Origin: Aestuariicoccus sp032586235
GTDB taxonomy: Bacteria > Pseudomonadota > Alphaproteobacteria > Rhodobacterales > Rhodobacteraceae
Direction: 5' to 3'
NCBI RefSeq assembly: GCF_032586235.1
Contig: NZ_JAWHTD010000004.1
Coordinates: 124,001-188,000 of the forward strand
Length of the DNA: 64,000 nucleotides
The stretch's first letter is position 1, and the number at the start of each line of letters is the position of its first letter. Made by a program: the position numbers and the translations under genes. The notes under the pieces are model-generated. The model did not search any database. It was given only the letters and a program-made list of their open reading frames with translations, and was not told the origin of the DNA. This document shows positions 1 through 8,355 of this stretch, piece after piece.

Positions 1-1127
1 CGACCGCCACGCAAGAGGGCACCGGCTATTGGGGCCCGTCCTGGAACGAACCGTCCTTGCGCGTGCTGGATGCGTCCGGCGCGGTGGTCGAGGGTACGAG
101 CAGCGGCTTCGAGGAGGTCCGCACCGATGTCTTCACCGCGCCCTCCACGGGCACCTATTACGTGTCGGTCGCGGTCGGAAACGTCTCGAACTGGGCAGAT
201 GATTTCGACCCGGATTACGCGCTGTCGATCCAGTCCGGCACACCGGTCAACGAAACCGGAACCGAGGGTGACGACACGCTGATCGGCGGCCTGGCGCCGG
301 ATACGCTGGATGGCGCGGGCGGCAACGACGCGATCCAGGCGGGCGACGGCGACGACACCGTTCTGGGCGGCACGGGCGACGACAACATCTCCGCCTCCGG
401 AGGCGACGATTACGTCGATGCGGGCGCGGGCGGCGACCTGGTCGGCGGCGGCGCGGGCCACGACACGATTCTCGCGGGAAGCGGCGCTGACGAGGTGGTG
501 GCCGGGCAGGGCAACGACCTGCTGATCGGCGCGGATGGCGTCGATTCGCTCTGGGGCGGCGCGGGGCGCGACCTGATCCTCGGCGGGGCCGATGGCGATT
601 TCATCGGCGCGGGCCAAGGGCGTGACGCGATCTATGCCGGGCTTGGCAACGACGAGGTCGGCGGCGGGAACAACGCCGATCTGCTCGTTCTCGGCGCGGG
701 TGACGACACCGGCTATGGCGGCCGGGGCAGCGACACGATCTCGGGCGGGACCGGCGACGACCTGATCAAGGGCGGCTCGGGCGACGACCTGATCGAGGGC
801 GGCTCGGGCGACGACACGATGACCGGCGGCTATGGCGAGGATACCTTCCTCTTTGCAGAGCTTGTCGAGGGCGAGGTGGATGTCATCACCGATTATCAGG
901 GCGGGGAGGATCCCGACGATTACTATTATTACTACGCGCCCGCGACCGACCTGATCGTATTCGACCTGGAGGGCGACGGCGAGGATATCGACCCGCTGGC
1001 CGCCTTCGACAGCCTGTCCATCGCCGATGGCGAAACCGGGGCCGAAGTGGTGATCGGCGGGCACACGATAATCCTGGAAGGGGTCGCCGCCGCCGACCTG
1101 TCGCTTGGCGATTTCCTCTTCGTCTGA
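1..1127 (+). CDS. RTX (hemolysin-type calcium-binding repeat) protein, C-terminal part
   Basis: The reading frame is open to the left window edge, so the start is missing. The first 80 or so residues resemble the beta-sandwich of a bacterial pre-peptidase C-terminal (PPC) domain (RVLDASG, then TGTYYVSV, ending in YALSI). About 200 residues of glycine-aspartate nonapeptide repeats follow (GGAGNDAIQ, GDGDDTVLG and many more), the calcium-binding beta-roll of type I secretion substrates. The C-terminus is a short hydrophobic domain ending in FLFV, typical of an uncleaved type I secretion signal. The protein is probably secreted by an ABC/MFP/TolC exporter not in this window. The missing N-terminus could be a peptidase domain, as PPC often accompanies one, but this cannot be seen. 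A run of five tyrosines near 921-935 is odd. Confidence 0.85.
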   Translation, partial: TATQEGTGYWGPSWNEPSLRVLDASGAVVEGTSSGFEEVRTDVFTAPSTGTYYVSVAVGNVSNWADDFDPDYALSIQSGTPVNETGTEGDDTLIGGLAPDTLDGAGGNDAIQAGDGDDTVLGGTGDDNISASGGDDYVDAGAGGDLVGGGAGHDTILAGSGADEVVAGQGNDLLIGADGVDSLWGGAGRDLILGGADGDFIGAGQGRDAIYAGLGNDEVGGGNNADLLVLGAGDDTGYGGRGSDTISGGTGDDLIKGGSGDDLIEGGSGDDTMTGGYGEDTFLFAELVEGEVDVITDYQGGEDPDDYYYYYAPATDLIVFDLEGDGEDIDPLAAFDSLSIADGETGAEVVIGGHTIILEGVAAADLSLGDFLFV

Positions 1128-1161
1128 GCAAGGGTCGGGGTCGATACCTTCACGACCGAAA

Positions 1162-1197
1162 CCCAGACCGTCGATGTCCCGCGCATGGCGGTCTGGG
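1162..1197. terminator. possible terminator hairpin after the RTX gene
   Basis: CCCAGACCG (1162-1170) pairs with CGGTCTGGG (1189-1197) around an 18-base loop, 35 bases after the RTX stop codon. There is no T-run after it, so it may be a 3'-end stabilising hairpin rather than an intrinsic terminator. The rest of 1128-1390 shows no coding signal. Confidence 0.35.
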
Positions 1198-1390
1198 AAA
1201 CCCCGTTCGGTTCCGGGTCACGATTAAGGCCCGTCAGCCTGATGCGGTGACCCACGCCGTCGCAGACGGCAGACGCTGCCTAAGGGCGGGGGGCATTCTC
1301 AGAGGTTTCCCGGAGAACGCGCCGCATTCCGGGCAAGACCGCGACCCTCGTCTCGGGGCGTGCAGGTTCGTCTGACCGGGCGCTCTGTGT

Positions 1391-2572
1391 TCAGGTCAGC
1401 GCCTTCATGCCCCGCGTCAGCCCCTCCAGCGTCATCGGCACCATGCGCTCTTCAAAGATCTCCTGGATCATGCCGATGCTCTGGGTGTATTGCCAATGCC
1501 GCTCGGGCAGCGGGTTGATCCACAGATGATCGGGCCACTGGTCGCGCGCGCGCTGCAGCCAGACCTGCCCGGCCTCGGCGTTCCAATGCTCGTTGGCGCC
1601 CCCTGGATAGGCGATCTCGTAAGGCGACATCGACGCATCCCCAACAAAGATGCACTTGTAATCAGACCCGTAGGTGCGCAGCACCTCCATCGTCGGGGTC
1701 TGCTGATCGTAGCGGCGGCGGTTGTCGCGCCAGACGCCTTCGTAAAGGCAATTGTGGAAATAGTAATATTCCAGATGCTTGAATTCGGCCCGCGCCGCCG
1801 AGAACAGCTCTTCGACCACCTTGATATGCGGATCCATGCTGCCGCCCACGTCGAGAAACAGCAGCACCTTCACCGCATTGTGCCGCTCGGGCCGCATCTT
1901 GACGTCGAGATAGCCATGCTCGGCCGTCGCGCGGATCGTGCCGTCGAGGTCAAGCTCATCCTCCGCCCCCTCGCGCGCCCAGTTGCGCAGCCGTTTCAGC
2001 GCCACCTTGATGTTGCGCGTGCCCAGCTCGACGCTGTCGTCGAGATTGCGGAACTCGCGCTTGTCCCAGACCTTGACCGCGCGCTGGTGGCGGCTTTCGT
2101 CCTGCCCGATGCGCACGCCCTCGGGGTTGTAGCCATAGGCGCCGAAAGGCGAGGTCCCCGCCGTCCCGATCCACTTCGAGCCGCCCTGATGCCGTCCCTG
2201 CTGTTCCTTCAGCCGCTCTTTCAGCGTCTCCATCAGCTTGTCGAACCCGCCAAGCGCCTCGATCTCGGCCTGTTCCTCGGGGCTCAGATGCTTTTCGGCC
2301 ATCTTTTTCAGCCAGTCCGCGGGCAGGTTCACCGCCTCCAGCACCTGGTCGAGCTGGATATGCTCCAGCCCTTTGAAGGTCTCGGCAAAGGCGCGGTCGA
2401 ACCGGTCGATATGCCGCTCGTCCTTCACCATCGCCGCGCGGGCGAGGTAATAAAACCCCTCCACATCATAGGTCGCCAACCCCGCCCCCATCCCTTCGAG
2501 AAAGGTAAGGTATTCCCGCAGGCTGACCGGCACCGAGGCTTTGCGCAGATTATCGAAGAAGGGCACGAACAT
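1391..2572 (-). CDS. VWA domain-containing protein, CoxE-like
   Basis: A 393-residue cytoplasmic protein of the CoxE/VWA family, which works with a MoxR-type AAA+ ATPase to insert or activate metal centres, as CoxE with CoxD in CO dehydrogenase maturation. The C-terminal half holds the von Willebrand A fold, with the metal-site motif DVGGS at about 241-245; the usual DxSxS has glycine at the first serine position. The N-terminal half is helical and charged. Its likely partner is the MoxR-like ATPase at 7304-8155 on the same strand, about 4.7 kb upstream in the reading direction; in many genomes the two genes are adjacent. No Mo-hydroxylase gene is in the window, so the actual client is unknown. 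Confidence 0.85.
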   Translation of the reverse strand: MFVPFFDNLRKASVPVSLREYLTFLEGMGAGLATYDVEGFYYLARAAMVKDERHIDRFDRAFAETFKGLEHIQLDQVLEAVNLPADWLKKMAEKHLSPEEQAEIEALGGFDKLMETLKERLKEQQGRHQGGSKWIGTAGTSPFGAYGYNPEGVRIGQDESRHQRAVKVWDKREFRNLDDSVELGTRNIKVALKRLRNWAREGAEDELDLDGTIRATAEHGYLDVKMRPERHNAVKVLLFLDVGGSMDPHIKVVEELFSAARAEFKHLEYYYFHNCLYEGVWRDNRRRYDQQTPTMEVLRTYGSDYKCIFVGDASMSPYEIAYPGGANEHWNAEAGQVWLQRARDQWPDHLWINPLPERHWQYTQSIGMIQEIFEERMVPMTLEGLTRGMKALT

Positions 2573-2883
2573 GGGTCAGGTGTAGCGCGTATCGTTGGGG
2601 AGCTTAAGGGGGTTTGTGCGGTCCTTGCCGCGGCTCTTTTCGCGGTGCCGGATGTGCCCCGGGGCCGACGCCCCAAGCCAATCGGCGATGGGCGGAATGG
2701 GCCGGACGTCGCGATCGTCATGGCGATTGCGACTGGGCGGGAGGGCGGGCTCTGCGCGCACCACGAAGGTCGCATCTGCGGGATTTCGCTGCCGTTGAGG
2801 GTTCTGGAGCGAGCGTCTGCTTCCGGTTGTCGAACGCTTCGAAAAATTGTTAGACCGCCCTGAGACTAAAGATAGGTGTTAAA
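2573..2883. other. intergenic region between divergent genes
   Basis: About 310 bases separate the VWA gene (minus) from the proline dehydrogenase gene (plus). Open frames here have no recognisable product. The right end becomes AT-richer just before 2884 and presumably carries the promoter of the next gene, but I cannot pick a convincing -35/-10 pair. Confidence 0.4.
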
Positions 2884-3843
2884 ATGTTTAGGAACACTTG
2901 GCAAAAAGGCATGATTTCGTTGGCGCGATCAAAACGCGCCAAACATTTCATGCAGACCTCACGCGCAACTTCATTTTTGCGAGGCAAATATGTTGCCGGC
3001 GAAAGCGAAGCCCAAGGCGTAGAGCGCGCCCTCACTTTGCTCCAGGACTGCGGTATTCGAAGCTCATTGTTTTACATGGGTGAGTATGTCGATACGCTCG
3101 ATCTGGTTGCGCAGAATGTCGAAAACAAGGTCAAGGTCGCCGAAGCGCTCCGAGACCACGCGCTTGATATTCATATATCCGTCGATCCCACGCAGATTGG
3201 CCATCATATCGACCCTGCACTCGTTGAAGATCGTGCTTACCGGATTGCCCGGACAATCAAGGACGCTATCGGCAACAAAACCGATGGCGTGAATTGCCTT
3301 ATGTTCGATATGGAAGACGCTTCGCTCAACGATCCGACCATCGCCATTCACAACAAGCTCCAGAATGAGGGGTTTCCCGTTGCCTTGACGCTGCAAGCCT
3401 ACCTTTACCGCACGGAGGCCGATCTTGCGGCGCAAATCGCGCGGGGGAGCCGGGTGCGACTGGTTAAGGGCGCGTTTGCTGCGGGGTCCGAGCTTGCGTT
3501 TCAGAGCACCAACGAAATCAAGGATAACTCCCGCAAGCTGATAGCTATGATGCTGTCCCAAGAGGCAAGAGAGGCCGGGTTCTACCCCATTATCGCAACC
3601 CATGATACGCGCCTGCATGACTTTGCGATCGCGCAAGCGCGGCGCAATGGCTGGAAGCCCGGATCTTACGAGTTTGAGATGCTTCTCGGGGTTCGTGAAG
3701 ATGTCGCCAAGCGCCTTTCCGAAAACGGGGAGCGTGTGCGTCTGTATGTTCCATTCGGCCGAGACTGGTGGCCGCACGCCGCGCGTAGATTGGGTGAAAA
3801 TCCAGCCAATGCCGTACTCTTGGCGCGATCTCTGGCGAGTTAG
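2884..3843 (+). CDS. proline dehydrogenase (monofunctional PRODH)
   Basis: This FAD enzyme oxidises L-proline to 1-pyrroline-5-carboxylate and passes electrons to quinone. The 319-residue protein has the PRODH barrel signatures in order: LTLQAYLYRT (168-177), RLVKGAF (192-198), IATHD (237-241), FEMLLGVRED (264-273), and the C-terminal RLYVPFGRDWWPHAARRLGE (286-305), whose arginines bind the substrate carboxylate. It matches the catalytic domain of PutA but lacks the DNA-binding and P5C dehydrogenase parts, so P5C oxidation must be done elsewhere. Base composition differs clearly from its neighbours: the row 3121-3180 is about 52% G+C while nearby genes are near 70%, which suggests acquisition by transfer. 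AGG sits seven bases before the ATG. No regulator is adjacent. Confidence 0.9.
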   Translation: MFRNTWQKGMISLARSKRAKHFMQTSRATSFLRGKYVAGESEAQGVERALTLLQDCGIRSSLFYMGEYVDTLDLVAQNVENKVKVAEALRDHALDIHISVDPTQIGHHIDPALVEDRAYRIARTIKDAIGNKTDGVNCLMFDMEDASLNDPTIAIHNKLQNEGFPVALTLQAYLYRTEADLAAQIARGSRVRLVKGAFAAGSELAFQSTNEIKDNSRKLIAMMLSQEAREAGFYPIIATHDTRLHDFAIAQARRNGWKPGSYEFEMLLGVREDVAKRLSENGERVRLYVPFGRDWWPHAARRLGENPANAVLLARSLAS

Positions 3844-3970
3844 CCAGCGCAAGAAAGCTGTGCTTCGTACTTCGCGCGGCATTCGTCATTCTGGGCTCGT
3901 GGCAGTCGTTCGCGGACGCGGGCACTGACAGTCGTTTTGGGCCGTAATAGAACGACCGACACCCACCCGC

Positions 3971-4105
3971 CTACAACACCGCCCTGTCGATGAAAATCTT
4001 GGCGATCAGGCCCAAGAGGGCTTAGCCCGTGGCGTATTGGGCGATGTGGGCGCGGCTGCCTTTGCGGCGTTTGGCGGTCGTGTCGTCGAGGAGGGCGGCG
4101 ATTGG
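3971..4105 (-). pseudogene. decayed duplicate of the small membrane protein gene at 4279-4446
   Basis: Read on the minus strand, this stretch aligns base for base with the intact 55-codon gene 300 bases away. Shared pieces include the codons for TAKRRKGS and IAQYATG and the C-terminal end (ALLGLI, then ID and AVL). The copy has lost its ATG and several codons at the 5' end. It carries a net 12-base deletion and an in-frame TAA (4022-4024) directly after the YATG codons, but still ends in TAG at 3971. It is a tandem duplicate that has become a pseudogene. The remaining sequence in 3844-4278 outside this copy shows no gene. Confidence 0.75.
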
Positions 4106-4278
4106 GGGTGCCTGCCGGCGGACGGGTTTCGCCGCCGAACGACGGCGGCTGGATTGAGATGTCCGACACCCCCCGAACGCCGCTGCTCGGACCGTGCCGT
4201 TCGCGCCTGCGGCAATGAAAAGGGCGGGCCGATCCGATGGCGTGCTCACGACACCGGCTGAGGGTCCGCCATCCCGCC

Positions 4279-4446
4279 CTACAGCACCGCCTTGTCGATG
4301 ACGATCGTGACGATCAGGCCCAAAAGGGCAAAGGCGATGCCGTAGCCCGTGGCGTATTGGGCGATGTCGGCGGTGCTGCCTTTGCGGCGTTTGGCGGTCA
4401 TGCCGCCGATGACGGCGCCGAGAAGGGCGGCGGCGATTACGATCAT
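4279..4446 (-). CDS. small conserved membrane protein (55 aa), function unknown
   Basis: The 55-residue protein has two hydrophobic stretches (residues 1-16, and about 36-50) separated by a basic, polar loop (TAKRRKGSTADIAQY), so it is probably an integral inner-membrane protein with two short segments. The ATG overlaps the TGA of the upstream lipoprotein gene by four bases (ATGA), which indicates translational coupling with it. I do not recognise a function. The gene looks genuine because its frame is intact, it is coupled to its neighbour, and a degenerate second copy lies next to it at 3971-4105. Confidence 0.7.
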   Translation of the reverse strand: MIVIAAALLGAVIGGMTAKRRKGSTADIAQYATGYGIAFALLGLIVTIVIDKAVL

Positions 4447-5819
4447 AGGGACCCAAGTCTCCGTTTCAGCGGGTTCAGCGAGGCGATCTCGCGCAGCTTG
4501 GCGCGCACCGCCCATTCCGGGCCGAAGCCGTAGCGCGCCCAGCCCAGAGAGTCCATCCGCACCTGCCGGCCTTCGCTGACCTGGCCGGTCAGCTCCAGCG
4601 CCTCGGCGCGCAGCAACATCAGCGTCGCTAGCAGCGCGGCGTTCTCGTGCTTGGCTGCGGTGTCCACATGGGCGGCCAGCATCCGCAGGGCGGCCTCGCC
4701 CCGGTTGGCGGCGATGGCATAGGCGGCCAGCTGCGCGGCCACATAGGCGCGGTGCAGCGCGGTCTGTGGGCCGCTGCCGAAATAGCGCTGCGCGAGGATG
4801 AACTGGTCCTGCGCGCCCTCGGGATCGCCGGCCTGCAAGAGCCGCCCCATGGCGTAATGAGAGAACCCCCGGCGGTGATCGGTCCAACCCTGGGTCGTGG
4901 CCAGGCGCAGCGCCTCGGCGGCGGCGCGCCGGCGTTCGGCGGGCTTGGCGCCGGGGCCGAGCGCGGTCTGCACCGCGTCGATCCAGGCGCGCGGGGTCCG
5001 CGACAGGCGCTGCGCGGGCCTGTCCTGTCCGTCCGGGTTGATCCGCGCGAGGATGCCGGGCAGGCGGTCGGCGACCTCGGCCCGGGTCATGCCGTTGCGC
5101 AGCGCCGGGTCGTAATAGGCGCGCAGGATCAGCATGTCGAAGCCGGTCAGCACCGTATGCACATTGTCGTCGTTAAAGACACTGTCGGCGAGCCGGTAAA
5201 GGTCGTTCAGAGGCCCCAGCGCCTGCGCCAGCTCCTCGTGCAGGCAGTCGCGCACCTCTTGCGGGCTGGCGTCGCCAGGCAGGAAGATCGCCACCCGCTC
5301 GCGCGATTGCAGCCGCGACCAGTTCACCCGCGTGCTGCGCCGCGCCTTGCGGTATTCCGACAAGGAACTGACGTTGGGCACGACGAAACAGGCGGCCTGC
5401 GGCAGATCGCGGCGGATCTCGGCGCGGGGGATGGCGGCGATGGTGACATTGGCCTCGGGCCTGGCGGTCAGGCCGATGTTGATCCCGGCCTCGTTGCGCA
5501 GCCGGTGCAGCAGCCGGTCTAGATCGGCGGGCAGGGTGGCGGGCGGGCTGCCCGTCACGCGCACCGAAATCGGCCCCTCGAAGCGGGTCAGCCAACCCAG
5601 CTGGCGCCCCGATTCCAGCGAGAACGCCAGGTCGAGAAAGTCGCGCGCGATATCGGCGTTCGAGGCCACCGGGGCCTCTGGGCGCGGCACGGCGAAGGTC
5701 TTGACCGGCGGCAGGCTGCTCTGGGCCACGATCGACGCGGCGCGGGTGGGGGTGTCGTCGCTGGCGATGGGCGTGCAGGCGCTCAGCACCAGGCACAGCG
5801 GAAGAAACACACGGCGCAT
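4443..5819 (-). CDS. DUF2927 domain lipoprotein
   Basis: A 458-residue protein starting with a lipoprotein signal peptide: MRR, a hydrophobic core, then the lipobox LSAC with Cys15 as the lipidated residue. The N-terminal half after it matches the DUF2927 family of Rhodobacterales as I recall it (FLDLAFSLESGRQLGWLTRFEGPI, and a later DCLHEELAQALGPLNDLYRL). The HEELAQALGP segment resembles the helix of metallopeptidases but lacks a full HExxH. The C-terminal 150 residues look like helical repeats. It is presumably anchored in the envelope, with unknown function. The downstream small membrane protein gene overlaps its stop codon, so the two may act together. Confidence 0.75.
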   Translation of the reverse strand: MRRVFLPLCLVLSACTPIASDDTPTRAASIVAQSSLPPVKTFAVPRPEAPVASNADIARDFLDLAFSLESGRQLGWLTRFEGPISVRVTGSPPATLPADLDRLLHRLRNEAGINIGLTARPEANVTIAAIPRAEIRRDLPQAACFVVPNVSSLSEYRKARRSTRVNWSRLQSRERVAIFLPGDASPQEVRDCLHEELAQALGPLNDLYRLADSVFNDDNVHTVLTGFDMLILRAYYDPALRNGMTRAEVADRLPGILARINPDGQDRPAQRLSRTPRAWIDAVQTALGPGAKPAERRRAAAEALRLATTQGWTDHRRGFSHYAMGRLLQAGDPEGAQDQFILAQRYFGSGPQTALHRAYVAAQLAAYAIAANRGEAALRMLAAHVDTAAKHENAALLATLMLLRAEALELTGQVSEGRQVRMDSLGWARYGFGPEWAVRAKLREIASLNPLKRRLGSL

Positions 5820-5822
5820 GGC

Positions 5823-6275
5823 TCAGCCCCTCTGATACTTGATGAAGGGCGTCAGAGCGCCGATGCGGTCGTAAAGCCTGCGGGCGGTTTCGTTGAAATC
5901 CTGCGTCAGCCAGTAGACCGTGGGCGCGCCGTGGCGGTCGGCCTCGGCATAGACCGCCTCGATCAGCTTGCGCCCGACCCCCAGCCCCCGGACCTCGGGC
6001 GCGGCGTAGAGATCCTGCAGATAGCAGACCTCTTCGATCTTCCAGGCATGACGGTGGAAAAGGTAATGCGTCAGCCCCACAAGCGCCCCGCCGCTTTCGG
6101 CCACCAGCGCGTTGAAGTCGCGCGGATCGTCGCCCAGCAGACGGTCGAACGTGCTGTCATAGACCTCGTCCGGCACCGTGGTTTCGTAAAAGGCCAGATA
6201 GGCCTTCCACAATTCGCGCCATGCCTCTTTATCTTCGGCACGCAACGCGCGCACGGTTACATCGGGTTGGGACAC
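5823..6275 (-). CDS. GNAT family N-acetyltransferase
   Basis: A 150-residue single-domain GCN5-related acetyltransferase that transfers an acetyl group from acetyl-CoA to an unknown amine. The acetyl-CoA loop is visible as VRGLGVGRKLI (95-105), preceded by the strand YLQDLYAAPE and followed by the NETARRLYDRIGA segment (128-140) that closes the fold. The gene ends three bases before the DUF2927 lipoprotein gene starts, so the two are probably cotranscribed. The substrate cannot be inferred. Confidence 0.85.
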   Translation of the reverse strand: MSQPDVTVRALRAEDKEAWRELWKAYLAFYETTVPDEVYDSTFDRLLGDDPRDFNALVAESGGALVGLTHYLFHRHAWKIEEVCYLQDLYAAPEVRGLGVGRKLIEAVYAEADRHGAPTVYWLTQDFNETARRLYDRIGALTPFIKYQRG

Positions 6276-6625
6276 TGATCAAGCCTGCCTGCTCGTTTCG
6301 GACGGTCCAGTCATCCGTGATTTTTCTGGCCTCCGTGCGGACAGTATAGGGCAAAAGCGAGAAGTCTGGGTATGGGGCGCAGCACCCCCCGCCGATTTTT
6401 CCCACGGCCCCTGCGGCGTTACGGATAATCACACGAAATCAGCAGGTTGGATCGTGCAGAAACGCAACAACCGGGGCACCTGGCGGGCGCCGCCGATTTG
6501 TGCCGCACCGCAAACAATGGCGGATTTGCGGCGCGATCGTTGCGATTGGAGCGTGAAATATGCAGGGTGTGGTGACGTGATCGGACGCGTCGCACGGTGT
6601 ATGGTGTCGCGTTCGCTAGGAATTG
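6276..6625. other. intergenic region, no gene seen
   Basis: About 350 bases lie between the GNAT gene (minus) and the small two-gene plus-strand unit. G+C is mixed and no open frame here shows a recognisable product. It must hold the promoters of both flanking units, but I see no clear -35/-10 pair or long inverted repeat. Confidence 0.4.
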
Positions 6626-6967
6626 GTGCCATATCGTATGATCAGAAATCGCGGGGTGCGGGTATTCGTCGATACGACCGAGACCGCCGAGTTGGACATC
6701 GCTCTTTTCCGCGTCCCTCCCGACATCGTCGAAGCAATTGCCCGGAACCTTTCAGACCTTCCTGTTTCGCCGCGCGACCGCCACGCCGGCAACGTGCGTA
6801 TCAGAGAGCTGTCGGGCTTCGACGTCGCATTCGTTCTGACGCGCGACAATGCCTCTCTTGTGGTGACCATTGCGGTGCTTCGTCCTCCCGACCCGGATGA
6901 CCCGCTGGAAGAGAATTTGAAAAGGTTGGGCTTGCTGGATATGATAAGGGGTGCGTCCGGGATGTGA
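6626..6967 (+). CDS. small hypothetical protein, RelE/ParE-toxin-like in outline
   Basis: About 113 residues from a GTG preceded by AGGA four bases upstream; a TTG at 6623 or the ATG at 6638 are alternatives. I do not recognise the family. The order of a helical part (PPDIVEAIARNLSDLP) and then paired strands (NVRIRELSGFDVAFVLTRD, then LVVTIAVLRPP) resembles RelE/ParE-superfamily toxins, where a core arginine is followed by strands and a terminal hydrophobic strand. This is a pattern resemblance only. A second small gene follows after 22 bases on the same strand, an arrangement like toxin-first systems such as higBA. Confidence 0.5.
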   Translation: MPYRMIRNRGVRVFVDTTETAELDIALFRVPPDIVEAIARNLSDLPVSPRDRHAGNVRIRELSGFDVAFVLTRDNASLVVTIAVLRPPDPDDPLEENLKRLGLLDMIRGASGM

Positions 6968-6989
6968 TCCCGGATAAGGAGCGTCGGGC

Positions 6990-7307
6990 ATGGACCTCGA
7001 AGAGTACATATCAATCGGCAAGGACGCGCAGCTCAGGCGTGCACTGACGCAACTGGCGGCGATTGCGCAGACGTCCGATGGCGTCATGGGCGAACCCACG
7101 CCATCGCACGACAAGCGCTCCGAAGCGCCAGACTCGGTCGCGGTCGTCGATCCCGAAAGCCGGCGTGACGACCTCTTCATTGACCCAGATGCAAGGTCAC
7201 TTGTTACTCGGGTTCCCGAAGACCTCGATTTAGGTGACATCGCTCAGAGGTCTGATGTAGATATCGAAATCGTCACGCGGGTGATTTCGGTTCTGGTCAA
7301 ACCCTAG
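6990..7307 (+). CDS. small hypothetical protein, possible antitoxin-like partner
   Basis: A 105-residue acidic protein with a good ribosome binding site (AAGGAG about eight bases before the ATG). The middle is polar and probably disordered (residues 35-65). The C-terminal IAQRSDVDIEIVTRVISVL resembles a helix-turn-helix of the LacI/Cro type (compare IAxxAGVSxxTVSRVL), although such a helix-turn-helix usually lies nearer the N-terminus. It follows the toxin-like gene directly and ends four bases into the convergent MoxR gene. A role as DNA-binding antitoxin is inference only. Confidence 0.5.
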   Translation: MDLEEYISIGKDAQLRRALTQLAAIAQTSDGVMGEPTPSHDKRSEAPDSVAVVDPESRRDDLFIDPDARSLVTRVPEDLDLGDIAQRSDVDIEIVTRVISVLVKP

Positions 7308-8155
7308 CGACCCTGCCGCCGCGCCATGAAGGCCAGACGTTCGAAGAGATGCACGTCCTGCTCGTTCTTGAGCAGCGCGCCGTGCAGCTTGGGCAGGGCG
7401 TTGGCCCCGTCGCGTTTCAGATCCTCGGGGCTCAGATCCTCGGCCAGCAGCAGTTTCAGCCAGTCCAGCACCTCGGAGGTCGAGGGCTTTTTCTTCAGCC
7501 CCGGCTGCTCGCGCAGCTCGTAGAACTGGGTCAGCGCCGTGGTCAGCAGCTGTTCCTTGATGCCGGGGTGATGCACCTCGACAATGCGGCGCAGCGTGTC
7601 GGCATCGGGAAAGCGGATGTAGTGGAAAAAGCACCGCCGCAGGAAGGCGTCGGGCAGCTCTTTCTCGTTGTTCGAGGTGATGATGACGATGGGGCGATGG
7701 CGCGCGCGGATCGTTTCGCCGGTCTCGTAGACGTGAAACTCCATCCGGTCGAGTTCCTGCAGCAGGTCGTTGGGGAACTCGATATCGGCCTTGTCGACCT
7801 CGTCGATCAGCAGCACGACCTTTCCGTCCGCCTCGAAAGCCTGCCACAACTTTCCCTTGCGGATGTAGTTGCGCACGTCGTTGACCCGCTCATCGCCCAG
7901 CTGGCTGTCGCGCAGGCGGCTGACCGCGTCGTATTCGTAAAGCCCCTGCTGCGCGCGGGTGGTGGATTTCACGTTCCATTCGATCATCGGCAGGTCCAGA
8001 CTGGCGGCCACCTGGCGCGCCAGCTCGGTCTTTCCGGTGCCCGGTTCGCCCTTGACCAAAAGCGGCCGTTCCAGCGTGACGGCTGCGTTCACGGCCATGG
8101 TCAGGTCTTCCGTTGCGACATAGCTGTCGGTGCCTTCGAATCTCATATCGTCCAT
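7304..8155 (-). CDS. MoxR family AAA+ ATPase, CoxD-like
   Basis: A 283-residue AAA+ ATPase of the MoxR/CoxD type, which acts with VWA proteins to remodel or metallate client enzymes. Walker A is GEPGTGKT (36-43), Walker B is VLLIDEVD (114-121), and the sensor region holds VIITSNNEKELPDAFLRRC. The start at 8155 was chosen because AAAGGA lies five bases upstream; ATGs at 8146 and 8179 are also in frame. Its partner is the CoxE-like VWA protein at 1391-2572, separated by an insert of unrelated genes. XdhC- and MoCF-type genes further on (10113-12073) fit a molybdenum-hydroxylase maturation set. Confidence 0.9.
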   Translation of the reverse strand: MDDMRFEGTDSYVATEDLTMAVNAAVTLERPLLVKGEPGTGKTELARQVAASLDLPMIEWNVKSTTRAQQGLYEYDAVSRLRDSQLGDERVNDVRNYIRKGKLWQAFEADGKVVLLIDEVDKADIEFPNDLLQELDRMEFHVYETGETIRARHRPIVIITSNNEKELPDAFLRRCFFHYIRFPDADTLRRIVEVHHPGIKEQLLTTALTQFYELREQPGLKKKPSTSEVLDWLKLLLAEDLSPEDLKRDGANALPKLHGALLKNEQDVHLFERLAFMARRQGR

Positions 8156-8355
8156 TCCCGTCCTTTTGCGCGTCGGCAAAGGTTTTCCTGTCGCGGCAAA
8201 GGGCTAGGTGATGTTGCCGAAGCCGCGAAAAGGCCATGAAAGGCCCGTATTGTGTAGTGACAACCCATAGGGGTTCGGTTAAGTCCTGCGCTCAGGGGTG
8301 CCAGATATCTAAGGGAAATGCCATGGGGGATATCGGCGTGAACAAGGGAACCGAA

